A stretch of DNA of 64,000 nucleotides, taken from Phoronis australis. Taxonomy: Eukaryota; Phoronida; Phoronidae. Made by a program: the position numbers and the translations under genes. The notes under the pieces were generated by a model, which searched no databases, had not been told where the DNA came from, and saw nothing but the letters and a program-made list of their open reading frames with translations. This document shows, one piece after another, positions 21,855 through 32,711 of this stretch; position 1 is the first letter of the stretch, and each line of letters starts with the position of its first letter. Location of the stretch: positions 709,950 to 773,949 of the forward strand of contig NMRA01000172.1 of the NCBI GenBank assembly GCA_002633005.1. Direction: 5' to 3'.

Positions 21855-22986
21855 TAAAGACGGACATTAACAACAAAATTGTTGCAGCAACTGGTACTAC
21901 TAACCGCAATAATAACGAAGTCAGAAATAATTTTGAATTTGCTTCTGGTTCAAAGGGCTTCACGTAATCACCGGGCCGTACCCGGCCAACTTCGCCAGAG
22001 TGGTGTTTGCGTAAACGACAGGATCGTGCAGACGATTAGCGGACGCTTTATGTTATCCGTCGGCATTGAACGCCCTTGGTGGCTGCACCATAGGGCAACA
22101 AGGAAGTCTAGAAGTAAATGTTTACACCAAGTTAACTTAGCTACATGTATATAGCAGTGAGTGAGCTCGTAGTGCCATGCGTGTGAATGCTTTAAAAATC
22201 GGGCCAAGAAACAAAACAGCAGCAAAAAGGTTTATACCGTTTACGAGATTTTTGGCGTACTTACTTGCATAGTACGATAATGTGCACGGATTTTCAAATT
22301 TCAAATTGAAAGTTATCGTTAATGATGTTGTAACTTGTTCATCCAGTATCCACTTTGATTGTGGATTGATGGATTGACATGCATGTGTTTCCTTTCTTTT
22401 CAGTACACGCCGACGGTAAGTTCACTATACAGGCAGTCCTCCGTCGTTGTTCAAAAAAACAGACATTTAACTACCATGTTTTCTTGCACTGAGAAATCTC
22501 CGACGAGCAAGTTTAGGGAAAAGTATAGGTCAATGAAGAAAGTACAACATCTGAGGCTCGGGTCATTGCTGCGGCGACCATCGGCAGTTTCAAATTAAGA
22601 CGACTGAATGGGAGTCTCTGATTTCGTTACCACTGGCAGGGACAAGAAAGCTTAGTAAATACACTTAGTTTCGACGCGGTTGTGCGCGTGGTTCCAGTGG
22701 GTCTAGGTTGAGGCTCAGCGGCCCTAAACTTTTCAGTCGCCGCGCAGTGACACGTAATTAATAAATGTATCGTGGTTAATCATTCGTCAATATTCCGACT
22801 TCATATTCTTTTGAAAATGCAAATGTGTACTCATTTTTCCATTCTCGTAAGACATGTGGGCAATTTCGCATGCGCATAAAATCCCAACGTTTTATTACCG
22901 TGCGTTGTTTTGAGTGCAGATGCACCACTCAGTGCGCATCTAATAACCGAAGTGTCGTTTATTTTTGTAAGAGTATCAAAATTTAA
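21855..22986 (+). mobile_element. 1.1-1.5 kb dispersed repeat, copy C, truncated by an insertion
   Basis: Closely follows copy A from AACTGGTACTACTAACCGC through AAACAAAACAGCAGCAAAAA and GGATTGATGGATTGACATGC. It stops exactly where the CAGTGGCG-bounded element begins at 22987; the 3' block seen in A, B and D is missing. Confidence 0.7.
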
Positions 22987-23699
22987 CAGTGGCGGATTTA
23001 AGATATTACAAGGGGGGCCCCCACATTTTGTCTGTAAACATTTGCTCAAAGCACGAATGTATATGCGCATAGCACCGAATGGGGAGAGGTCGGGGGGGTT
23101 TGTCCCCCTCCCGCTCAGGAAATTTTTCGTTTTTTTTCCTCTAAAATCAAGCATTTTCCTTGTTTCCCGAAGTATTATCCAAGAAAAAAGGCAAAAAACG
23201 GAGAAAGTGTCCTACAGGACAAACTGTAAGTACAACAGACTCGAACTCACGTCCTGGCGGACAGAGCTCTCGTGCTTTACCACTGCACCACCACGATTTA
23301 ACTCCTTATCTGTTACTAAGAGACCTACTTGTTTATAGTCCACAGTGTTTGCGCGCGACACCTCCTTCTTTTTGTAAAGCTTATTACAAGTTTTATATTT
23401 TGTGATATCGGTTCGTAACAAATTTGTTGTATTGAAAATAATCTTCAATAGCCCAAAAGACCAAATCCGTTTTTTGTTGGCAATAATGACGCGATTGCTT
23501 TGGAAATCGGTTTGACAAAGAGAGAATTGTTAGTGTCCGAGTGATTCACTAAGGCTTCGATTGAAATTGACATCTTACCAGCAGCTTCTGTTTTTTCATC
23601 ATCACTAATATTCCATTTTCTTTAAAAAAATGAAGTAATTTTCTTCATTGCACAGTGGAGCAGACGACGGAAACGGAGTCGTAGTGTCCAGCGCCACTG
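22987..23699 (-). mobile_element. 713-bp element with CAGTGGCG termini and internal tRNA-like promoter (copy 2, complete)
   Basis: Bounded by CAGTGGCG (22987-22994) and its inverse CGCCACTG (23692-23699). On the minus strand there is an A box TGGTGCAGTGG (23280-23290) and a B box AGTTCGAGTCT (23237-23247), 43 nt apart as in tRNA genes, within a stretch that reads like a decayed tRNA. Copies 1 (4985-5737) and 3 (60744-61336) share the body. The short TIRs suggest a DNA-transposon MITE; the A/B boxes suggest tRNA-SINE ancestry. It has no protein-coding capacity. Confidence 0.75.
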
Positions 23700-25210
23700 C
23701 CGGTCGCCCCCCCCCCCCCAACACAAAACCGAACACATTCGAATCTTGTTTCAGTCGTATAATTTTAAGTACTAGTCCACGAGAGCACCAACCATGAGCG
23801 GCAAGGTTGGGGTTAGCCGATTTTCACCAAATTTAGCACATATGTAGTCCTATGGGGTCTATAAACAGCGGTAAAATATTTCCTCAAAATATTGCGTTTT
23901 TCTGAAGTTATACATGTAGGTTCAAACACATTTTACGGCTTCGAGGCCATGTTTTCACGGTATAAAAACTGTCCAGGTTTAACTGTTCATATTTTTCCTT
24001 GAATGAAAGCTATTGATTTATTATTCACTTGGCATTGTTTAGTGGAGCCCACTGTTATGAAAATGAAACTTAGCCAAAATGTTGACAAAACATGTTACTT
24101 TCATTGCATAAAATAAAAACTTTGTCAGCCAGTTTATTAGTTATACATTTTGGCACCTCAAATGTACTAAAACGAGAAATTTTCATATATCTGAGATCGA
24201 TGCGTGAGCACCGTAAAATCCGATTGTCCTTCATGTTTTTCGATATTTTGCAACAAGTTAGTTCCTCCTGAATGTTTTGAACGTTTTACTACTTATCACT
24301 TAAGGCTATAGTGCCCCTAAATACCATACATGGCTCCATTTTGTAAAAAGCCGATTATGTCCTCCAAAGTGAACAGGGTTAGACATGAACTCGACAAATG
24401 TGGGTTATTTTGATTTACAGTTGTTTTACTTTGCAATTTCCTCATGGGCATTTCTTCACACATATCCAAGTCAGATTTTCTGTTGATCAAATGTTCATGC
24501 AATGCATTGTAATATCAAATGAATGACAAGTTTGGTAGCATGACCGCAATTTTTCCCACGACTTAAAACAAAAGACCGCAGAAATTTTCCTGACGAAATA
24601 CCGGGTTTGCAGTTCTCTAAAATCCACGATTCGAATGACAAGACAAACTCCACCACTGTCCGTGGCAACTCGTCGCATGTTTTTCGCCCATCGGTCCTAT
24701 CATTGTTTTCCTTTGTTGTGTCATTGTTGGATATAACAACACAGGTCGCATGGATATAGAACCTTGCGTACATCAGACCGTTGCCGATAAGTGCTCGTCA
24801 TTATATCTTTATTATAACAACGGGAACAATGAAGATGCTAATCTATTGTTCTCTATGCGACCAGGTTTCCCGTGGATGACCACAGAAGAGGAATCCCGAA
24901 GTATCCACAAACAATGACCACGCACCTTAGTAACTATTACCGCGCACACGAATCCTTTCCGTGGAACCTACATGTAAACACCAAATTTTTATATCCGTGT
25001 ATTGTGTTGTATTGCTCATGGTACGGGTTCAGACTCTGTTGTATTAAGATTCCAATCCCCAACCCTGTAATATGTAGTTTGAGTAAAATTTCTAGACAAT
25101 GCAGGTTTATGGATTTATTCTCCTTTAAATGAAGAGTAAAAATCAAATTCTGCACAGGTTTTTTAAAAGTAATCACTTATTGGAAGATCACACATCTAAA
25201 AAATAAAACA
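23700..25210. other. Intergenic, no feature recognised
   Basis: A poly-C run at about 23707-23719 is followed by AT-rich sequence. ORFs on the minus strand (24317-24773) are short, overlap in several frames and show no motif. Confidence 0.5.
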
Positions 25211-26770
25211 ATGTTTGACAACTTTATTCATTATCTTATTTGAAAATTGCCTACCTCACAGACAACTCATCTATGCTGAAAATATTCCTTGTGAAAAAAT
25301 ATAAAATACCAACCAGAGACTTGTGTACTACAAAATATGTTTTCGTAATACAATGCAAAGATAATTGTACAGTCAAAAGTGCAAATGTTATCACTCTAAT
25401 AAAAAGTTGCCTTCTAGATCTTTTCAACACTCTAATTGCTACAGGACAGAGTCAACCACACAAAGCTCATAAAGTCAGGGAATTACATTTAAGGTGATGT
25501 AGTCTCACTGCGAAAAAGTGATTTCGCAATATCGCTGACAACACTGGAAATCTCTTCTTCACAAACTTGAGGTAGCTGTATTTACCACATCAATGTTCTT
25601 ATCAAAACTAACCACCACAAAATGAAAAATTGGCTTGTCGGTTCCAATTAGGCAGCATTTTACAATGAAATGGTCATGAAAAAATACTTTTGCAACATGG
25701 TTTGCATTACAATTGCCCTACGATTACAGTTGTACATACATACTAGACCAGTAACAAAATTACCCATGGGAACCATAAAATGGTCAATTCGCCAAAAAAA
25801 CAAGGAGCCACCAGAGCTAATGTGCCAATACTTTTCAGTACTGCAACAAAAATCATTTGAAGTGGACATAAACTCGCCTAAAATCACATAAAACAACTTT
25901 TGATTTAGACATTTTACCATCACGAAATAGGTATTACTTCCAGGTCACTTTTGAGCAATTTCAGAACTTTGAAAGATCTGGCAATATGCAATTGCTAGAG
26001 ACCAGACTAATAGTGTGCGATTTTATACACACAGCATGGTCTCAAGGAATAGCAAACTGTCAATTCGCTACAATTCCAGAAATCACTTCCCATCTGGATA
26101 AGGAACAAACTGAGCAAAGTTTATAGAGGTAAATGGTCTAAATCAAAATTTATTACCTCCTGGACAGAATATGGGTTTACAACCCAGGCAGAAAGATAAG
26201 TTAACAAAACCAGCCTAACTGCAACAGGGTCTCAAATTTCAGTAATATATACCCATTTACAAACAAAAATCTATAATGGTAAATAAAATGCGGAAACATA
26301 AATTCAGATCAATTACGCATCTTCAAGGAAAAGGAATAGTACAGTGGTCAGAAATCATCTAAATGTGATGGCGACACTGAGAAATCCTGTCAGACCAAAA
26401 AATCCAGTGGCTAAACAAAATGAACAATGTACCATTACCATGTGGCCCAGGATCATAATCCGTGCCTGGACAAAAATTCAGTCTTAGACTAGGTAAATTT
26501 TAGATTTGTGCTGTTCACACAAGCAGTTCTGGTGCAAACAAAGCTTGCGACAACACACAAGCCTACTTCCCTACACAGCTGTGCTGATACAATAATGCCC
26601 CCACTGGATTTAGCAGATCAGCCAGAGTATTTACAGGTCCAGCCACTGTACTGTTTCCTCCCTTTGAATTTTTACAATGCTACATCCTTGACAATCGCAG
26701 ATTGCCTCTTTCTATGCATACTCCACTTCCTCTGTCCCAGTTTCCCCACATTTGCTGAAAGTGGCCTATC

Positions 26771-27037
26771 TCAACAAATTACTTTGGACCTGTTGTGGTA
26801 TAAGCCAGTAATCTTTGGCAAATACTTTTTCCCCAACTCGTTCCTCAAGCTACAAATTCTCTTTGACATATCTTCTGGGAGTAGACTTTTCGGCCTCTCT
26901 CTAGCCCCCTCACTTAGTTGTCCAGAAGGGTACCTTCTTGCTGGTTGTGAACTTTTCCATACCCAACCTTTACTAATAATCGGCAAGTCTCCAACTTCAG
27001 CAGAAGCCACTTCTTCAGCATAAGCCTTTCCTGATTC
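26771..27037 (-). CDS. Candidate terminal exon of an unrecognised protein
   Basis: Open from an acceptor (ACAATTTTAG before 27037, or AATCAG before 27030) to TGA at 26771-26773, giving about 89 codons. The product is polar and basic, for example KGWVWKSSQPARRYPSGQ, ARERPKSLLPEDMSKRI and RNELGKKYLPKI. The opposite strand has a longer but Leu/Phe/Ser-rich frame that looks like a shadow. No domain recognised. With the 27030 acceptor, the phase-1 join to the exon ending at 27467 gives one continuous 105-residue ORF (318 nt including the stop). Confidence 0.35.
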   Translation of the reverse strand, partial: ESGKAYAEEVASAEVGDLPIISKGWVWKSSQPARRYPSGQLSEGARERPKSLLPEDMSKRICSLRNELGKKYLPKITGLYHNRSKVIC

Positions 27038-27466
27038 CTAAAATTGTATTAATGAAAAATTAAACATATTAAATTTAATGTGGCCATTTCGGCTCACAAA
27101 ATATGAATACCAAGCTAAAGTGAAGGCACCAATATTTTTGACGGCTTTAGCATGTTTAATTAACTTCATAATCGCAGAAAATCATTGGTAGACAAAACAT
27201 ACTCCCTAGTCTCTAAAAGTAGTTCATGGGCAGAAGTCATGTTACACATTTGGTGGTTGTTATGAAAAGTTATGATGACTACCTATTTTCTATGCCAATG
27301 TATACATGTAGTTGCATAAACATCAACACATTTGAATAAGATATGATTAAGCAATAAGGCCCAAGTTATAAGCAATCACGGTGTGTCAATAAAAGTATTT
27401 TTGCATGAATGACGTGCTTCTAAAAATATTCCTCAGGGTCAGACCCTGGAGTTTCGTGATTCCTAC

Positions 27467-27524
27467 CTGAGCTCACACGAAGCAGTACGTTCAAGTTGAA
27501 CCTTGACTTAACGTCTTTGGTCAT
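27467..27524 (-). CDS. Candidate first coding exon of the same unrecognised protein
   Basis: Starts ATG at 27524 (MTKDVKSRFNLNVLLRVSS) and ends at the donor CAG|GTAGGA in phase 1. It joins in frame to 27030. The neighbourhood is richer in CpG than the rest of the region, as expected near a promoter. Short and unsupported by homology. Confidence 0.22.
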
Positions 27525-27529
27525 TTTCC

Positions 27530-28775
27530 AGACCTCTATCAGGCTCTATCAGATTTCTCCTCTAGTGTGCAGTGGATGTTCTCAGTGTCTTTGGCGACAG
27601 CAATATATCTCGAGTGTTGTAACGATGATTCCGGCAAGTGAATCTAATACGGCAGATTATGTAGCTCCTGCTGCACACCTGCCTCCGAGGCAGACACTGA
27701 GACAGACTACTTCTCAGGAGGACACGTTCCACCTCCACGTTAGCTCCACGTAAGGTGCTCAAATGTCTCGCTCTATACCTTGTGCATTTCCCAAGAGTTT
27801 GCAAAGTTGTTTCTCTCCGCAATTTGTAGGAATACCACATTCGATGCGACTGGCAGTGCCAGATAAATAGATAAACCCGCACTATACATGTACATGTAGG
27901 TCAGTCATCATTCAACTAACGCATTGTAAGCTTTAGTTTGGTATTCAGACGAGTTGGATGAACAAATTTAGTATAATTTCATATTTTAGTGGGAAATGCT
28001 AGTGTCCTTAAAATTAATTAAAAACATTTAAGCAAACCAATTCTTTTAATTGTTGTATTATACCACGGCATATTAATGCGTAGAAACGCGCACAGCTAGT
28101 GACTGGTTTAACATGACAAATACACATACGCTGTCTGAAAATAATGAAATTCAGACACCTATTACCAAGCCTGCCTGAAGGGCTGACAAAGTTTTTATTG
28201 TATTAATTTCAAGGGCATGGAGTCTTCTACATGTCCATGTGATTATTTTTAGTTTTCTCGTGGGGGCAGCTTCGCTATAAAGGTACAACTTACTGCTGGT
28301 TTTTCACAAGAAGGAAATGTACCTTCACGGAAACAGTTCCAGTGTTACCATGGTAACCGATATTGTAGTGTTGGTGCCGTTTTTACTGACAATGGTCATG
28401 AACCTATCATGTGATATCAAAATTGTTCAGAAACGATTCTGTTTGAAGCAGAAACTGGAGTAGAAAATTTGGTCAAAAATGACTCATTCCACACCAAGAA
28501 ATTGCCTCATTTTGCCCCCAAGAACACTTCCCTTGTATCTCCTAAACCATCAAACTTTGTGGTGTCATACTTCACCCAATTACTCTCATCCCTAATGTGA
28601 TTTATCAGACTAAACATGGATCTGAATGGCTGACCCCCCACCTTGCCGCTTGTAGGCTGTACAGTGGTCGGTGGATCCGTGGACTGATACTTAATTACCG
28701 GGGTTAATTAATAAACTCAACATTTCCCGACGCTCTTGCTGCAGCCAAGGGGGGTCCCCTGTCCCCCCCCCTAAA
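27530..28775. other. Intergenic
   Basis: No gene supported. A plus-strand open frame at 27625-27753 reads smoothly up to a GTAAGG donor-like site at about 27750, but no partner exon was found. The right end (28725-28783) is another transposon terminus with AGCCAAGGGGGG and AAATCCGCCTATG, like 5877-5920. Confidence 0.4.
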
Positions 28776-29240
28776 TCCGCCTATGAATTACACCCGAGTT
28801 CGAATTTTTGATATTTTCTAAGTAGTGAATTTTCGCAGTAGTTAAACTTTCGAAGAGGTGAACCATCGGATTTATGAATATTCGGAATAGTGGGCGGTTC
28901 TCATTTCAGGCAATGTAAGCATCTTAAAAAACACGCAAAAATACAGTCAGATAAAAAAATTACGTCAAGTCATCAAGTCATTCTCCAACTAAATATTTCC
29001 GTCCTAGTATGCAATGAGGTGTAATCACTCATTTAAGCGCGTCTCAGGTTAGAAACTTTGGCAGGAGGTCAAGTGAGAAGGTTCTCTTTCTGGACGACAT
29101 TAGATCCGAACTTGAGTCTCGTTCTTCGCGAGCAACCGTCACGGCATTCTCATTTCTGGTATTACAGATTCCGTCTTATCTCAGGATCATCAAGCTGAAA
29201 CTCATCGTTGTGTATACAGATTTCCATCCCCTCCCCCCTA
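28776..29240 (+). mobile_element. 1.1-1.5 kb dispersed repeat, copy D (3' part only)
   Basis: Begins with ACACCCGAGTTC, the block at about 19132 in copy B. It carries the inverted minisatellite (AGTAGTGAATTTTCGCAGTA...) and ends with GAAGGTTCTCTTTCTGGACG and GATCATCAAGCTGAAACTCA. It starts directly after a CCGCCTATG transposon end, so copies C and D are both cut at about the same place in the repeat. Confidence 0.6.
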
Positions 29241-29269
29241 ATAAAGCTGCTCCAAGGGCCTTACAGCGC

Positions 29270-29395
29270 AAAGCTGGTTACGGGCCGGACATCACTTACA
29301 GGGCCCCCCAGGGTTCTTCTCTGGGGTCTCTTATTGCATTATTTATGTTGACGTCAGCAGTACCTAACAATATCGGAATACAAAATCAGAAGCTG
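29270..29395 (+). pseudogene. Short non-LTR reverse-transcriptase fragment
   Basis: The frame reads ITYRAPQGSSLGSLIALFML followed by TSAVPNNIG. This corresponds to the RT segment normally written GVPQGSxLGPLLF...NDLPxxI. Only about 40 residues remain and no catalytic YxDD follows. A 5'- and 3'-truncated LINE scrap is the likeliest reading. Confidence 0.4.
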
Positions 29396-29814
29396 AATCA
29401 AGTTCACGTATAAACGAAAGGTTCATGTCTCAGTATTTACTACTTGTCACTGAGTCTGCATAATTAGTCCGTCACATATTCTTGGTCGGTTTCCGCTAAA
29501 CTGTAAGCTCACAATCGGATCTGTCAATGCAAAATTTTTCGTGTAAGTCATCAGCAATTGATTTGTGCTGTCATGCGTACTCGCTACAAGTATCATCCTA
29601 ACCAGTGGCGAATTAACGAAGGGGTTAAAATTCACTCAGATTCCATTTGGCAGTTCGAGTTGCGAATTGCTGACTAGCATATGCGCGCACCCATGGGGGC
29701 TTCGGGGGCAAATGCACAATACATAGGCCTTGAACATACCCCGATTTTAGTAATAAGGTCCACAAACCCAAAAATTCAAGTGGGCTGGGCGCGCGCATGA
29801 GGCGAAATTCTGGG

Positions 29815-30025
29815 CCCGGTCTCCAATCTACGTACTCAGACTAATACTCATACTCGAGATTTCATACTCAAAATCGTGCTCACTGGAGTCGTACTCAAAA
29901 AAGCGTATCTAATGTCGTATTTCGAGTAGACTCCAAACGTACTCAAATCTGACACTCATACTCGAGTTGCTATGGAACTCTTTATGATGTGAAGTGCAAA
30001 ATCACGCAAAGCCGCGCTGATTCAG
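29815..30025 (-). repeat. Dispersed GAGTAYGAGT-rich repeat, inverted copy of 1-211
   Basis: Near-identical reverse complement of 1-211, from GGGCCCGGTCTCCAATCT-like sequence to GCGCTGATTCA. The high identity suggests recent spread or an inverted duplication. Confidence 0.8.
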
Positions 30026-30929
30026 CGCTCGCTATTGGAATAGACCACCTCAAGAACTAGGCCTACATGTACACTATCGTCTGCTGTCGCTACAAGTACA
30101 AGAGTATGTCTATAACGTGGAATTCTCAGTGTTCTGTAACTGTTATTCATTTTTTAGTTTCATTAAATATTCGTATGCCATTTCTTTGATACATTTGGCA
30201 ATCATTAAGCTTTACTTCTTGAGTTCCTCACCCAGTCCCGAAAATGTCTGAAATTTGTAACAGCTTATCACTTCACATCACATCTCTGTTTCTAATTTAG
30301 TCTTGACATAAAACCCATTGCTGTGTAGGCCTACGCTGATGTGAAACTTTGATACTGTACCTTTGTATTTCACCGGGATGTATCAAGTGAGTTGACATTT
30401 GGCACGTGAGTTAAAAAACAATACTTGTGCAGGCAGTCAGAGTTCACCAGTGGCAGTGAACGGGACGAGACGTCTACTTAGAAATCGGCAAACAAAATCT
30501 GGAATTCCATTTGGGGATTGAGGAATTATAGATGACTAAGTTATGATGAGAAATATACCTGACATGGAAGCGACCTTTTTTAACTTCCCTCCCCTCCTCG
30601 TGTTTTGGAAACCCTACAAAACGTAGGCACACATACCGAAATAAGGACAGCACAAACTTCTCACACGACTTTTCCCACAACTGCTTTCGACGCTTGTTAT
30701 GACTTGCCGACAATGCGCCTGTTGCCAGCAATTGTAGAGGTAGAATGGCGGCCATAACATACAGTGATACGGCGGGTTATTAAGGTGAAGAATAAGAAGA
30801 TTTAAGATGAAAACTATTATCTCTGAAACGGAAATTGAAGTGCTGAGATATGGTAAGAGGACTTATTTTTTTAGATTTGCGGTGTTTCTTGGTTCCCTTT
30901 CGATATTTTGTTCTCTGGCTCGTATTTAT

Positions 30930-31197
30930 TTTCGAGGACGATTTCAAGCACACTGCCATGCCAAACTTGAAATTTGAGCATAGACTCCAAATTTTTACTC
31001 AAAATCGTACTCGAAATATAGATGAGATACACTTCAGTTCGAGTACACTCGAAAACTGAGTACGTGCTCGAAATTTCGAGTACAGATTTTTCGAGTGTGA
31101 CATTGAATACACCAAAGCTGAGTTTGTACTCGAGTTGAGTATGAAGTGTGAGTTTGAGCATGATTCGAGTCTGAGTACGGAGATTGGAGACCGGGCC
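30930..31197 (+). repeat. Diverged member of the GAGTAYGAGT-rich repeat
   Basis: Ends with GAGTACGGAGATTGGAGACC followed by GGGCCC, identical to the end of 1-211, but the interior is rearranged (ACTCAAAATCGTACTCGAAA). Confidence 0.6.
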
Positions 31198-31680
31198 CTG
31201 GTTATTCCTGTGCCCTTCCTCCCCCCAATTCAAAATCCTGGGTCCGCCCCTCCTAACAAATTTGACTTCATTTTAAGTAGATCCCTTAGAGCGACAAATG
31301 TTCGGAAGGGCTTTTAAGTAAAGTCCCGCCGAAAAATTCAACTCATCAGTTTCCAAAACATTTTCACTGCGGCTCATTGCAGAGCTTAGCGGCCGCGTCG
31401 CCTATTAAAAGCTTCCGAAAAAGCGCATTATTTCGCTTACATGCGGCCTTTTACGCCGATAGTTCCTAACTTTACTGATACTCACGTTAAAAAACATTTA
31501 TAATGAAATCAGCTTTGAAATATAAATCATGAGGAAAACAACTCCTATCTGAACTTATCAAACTAAACCTTCTTATCATCAGTGAGAAATCGAAGGTGTG
31601 GAAATTGAAATACCAGGCCAGTCATCGCTATATGCCATACACGTATATCGCTCTTAGTCGTCACAATGACGACTTACATA

Positions 31681-32040
31681 TTGATCCAGGCAATACGGCA
31701 AAATGAAGACATGACGACTTACATATAACTCGTCTAAATGACGACTTACATATAACTCGTCTAAATGAGGCGTGCGTTCAGTAGACGCTAGGACCTACGC
31801 TAGGACCTACGCTAGGACCTAGCTAAAACCTAGTCAAAGTCACGTGTTCTCATTTAAAATACACGGCAACATCTCACGTAATCTCGCGAAGTCTCGCTTT
31901 TTAGCGAGGACCTAGCGTTACTGAACGGGTGGCTGGACTTACATAAAAGTCGCCACTTCGATAAATCGTCCCTGTTTCGCGGCCCCCCCAGCGTGACGAT
32001 TTAAATGAGGTCGCTTGTAGTACCATATTGCCTGGATCAA
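31681..32040. mobile_element. 360-bp element with 18-bp terminal inverted repeats
   Basis: TTGATCCAGGCAATACGG (31681-31698) and its inverse ending ATTGCCTGGATCAA (32023-32040) match at 17 of 18 positions. Inside lie two tandem copies of GACGACTTACATATAACTCG followed by TCTAAAT, and a second inverted-repeat element at 31775-31927. No ORF: a MITE-class element. Confidence 0.7.
31775..31927. mobile_element. Nested MITE with GTTCAGTARCGCTAGGACCT termini
   Basis: Inverted ends GTTCAGTAGACGCTAGGACC and GGACCTAGCGTTACTGAAC enclose about 110 bp. At the left end ACGCTAGGACCT is tandemly repeated three times. A diverged copy lies at about 55640-55800, so the family is dispersed. Confidence 0.7.
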
Positions 32041-32351
32041 GCCCAGAGTGTACTCGAATAAGCACCTGGAGTTAAAAGTTCAACACCGACTCTTGCAATG
32101 GTTGTCGGTGCACAACACTATTTGCATAATGGAAAGCAGAAATAGCAGTAGTGCGTCCAGTCATGCATGTCAAAGGTGGGAAACTCAAACATTACACGTT
32201 GCTTTTAACTATGATGATCAAGTAGCGTGGTTGAATATTATTTACTGTAGTATTTTCTATAATACACAGTTTACAAGCTAGAAGCTCTTGAATTGTTAAG
32301 ACTTCTGAAATAGTGTAACTTTTATCATTAAAAGCTATTAAACATCAAGTT

Positions 32352-32357
32352 TTATTC
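32352..32357 (-). terminator. Candidate polyadenylation signal of the CEP290-like gene
   Basis: Minus-strand AATAAA (TTTATT on plus) lies about 230 bp beyond the stop codon at 32586-32588. Confidence 0.4.
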
Positions 32358-32585
32358 AGGCTTGCCTAAATTGTTTGATGAGACTCTGGTCACAGCACCA
32401 TGAATTTCATTTAGAACTCATAGCTTTGTTGCAATGAGAGTTACGGGTGCTTAAAGACAAAGATTGGTGTTCCAATTATATGACTCATATGTTGACTGCT
32501 GATTCACGTCTGAAGAGTGAAAAATGTCTTAGGCAAGAACACCAAGTTGTAATTGCCTCAAACAGCCTAGTCATACACCATCTCT

Positions 32586-32711
32586 TCAAGAAAATGGGAA
32601 AGGTACTCCAAATTTTCTGCACAATTGTTTCAAACACTGTTCATATTTCTTGTTCAACTTTGCAGACACCTGTAGAGCAAACTTGACATCTTCTATCTCC
32701 TCAAAGAACGT
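32586..32711 (-). CDS. CEP290-like gene, terminal exon
   Basis: CTCGTTTCAG acceptor before 32711; 41 codons plus TGA. Encodes TFFEEIEDVKFALQVSAKLN, then KKYEQCLKQLCRKFGVPFPFS. FFEEIEDxK is the most diagnostic part of the match to CEP290 C-termini. Confidence 0.65.
   Translation of the reverse strand, partial: TFFEEIEDVKFALQVSAKLNKKYEQCLKQLCRKFGVPFPFS

Larger units (their letters stand above)
25215..27524 (-). other. Possible small gene with long 3' UTR
   Basis: The transcript model is a first coding exon at 27467-27524, a terminal coding exon at 26771-27030 (or 27037), and a 3' UTR reaching a minus-strand AATAAA near 25222-25230. The 25.2-26.8 kb stretch is unusually free of repeats, which suits a UTR. 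Evidence is limited to splice sites, phase and codon appearance. Confidence 0.3.

Noticed and set aside
23225-23300. Functional tRNA gene on the minus strand
   Set aside because: A and B boxes are present, but the acceptor stem does not pair and the sequence recurs within a dispersed element at 5.3 and 61.0 kb; it is tRNA-derived, not a tRNA gene.
26508-27023. 171-codon plus-strand ORF
   Set aside because: Leu/Phe/Ser-rich, no motif, and antisense to a minus-strand exon with better splice sites and codon character; treated as its shadow.
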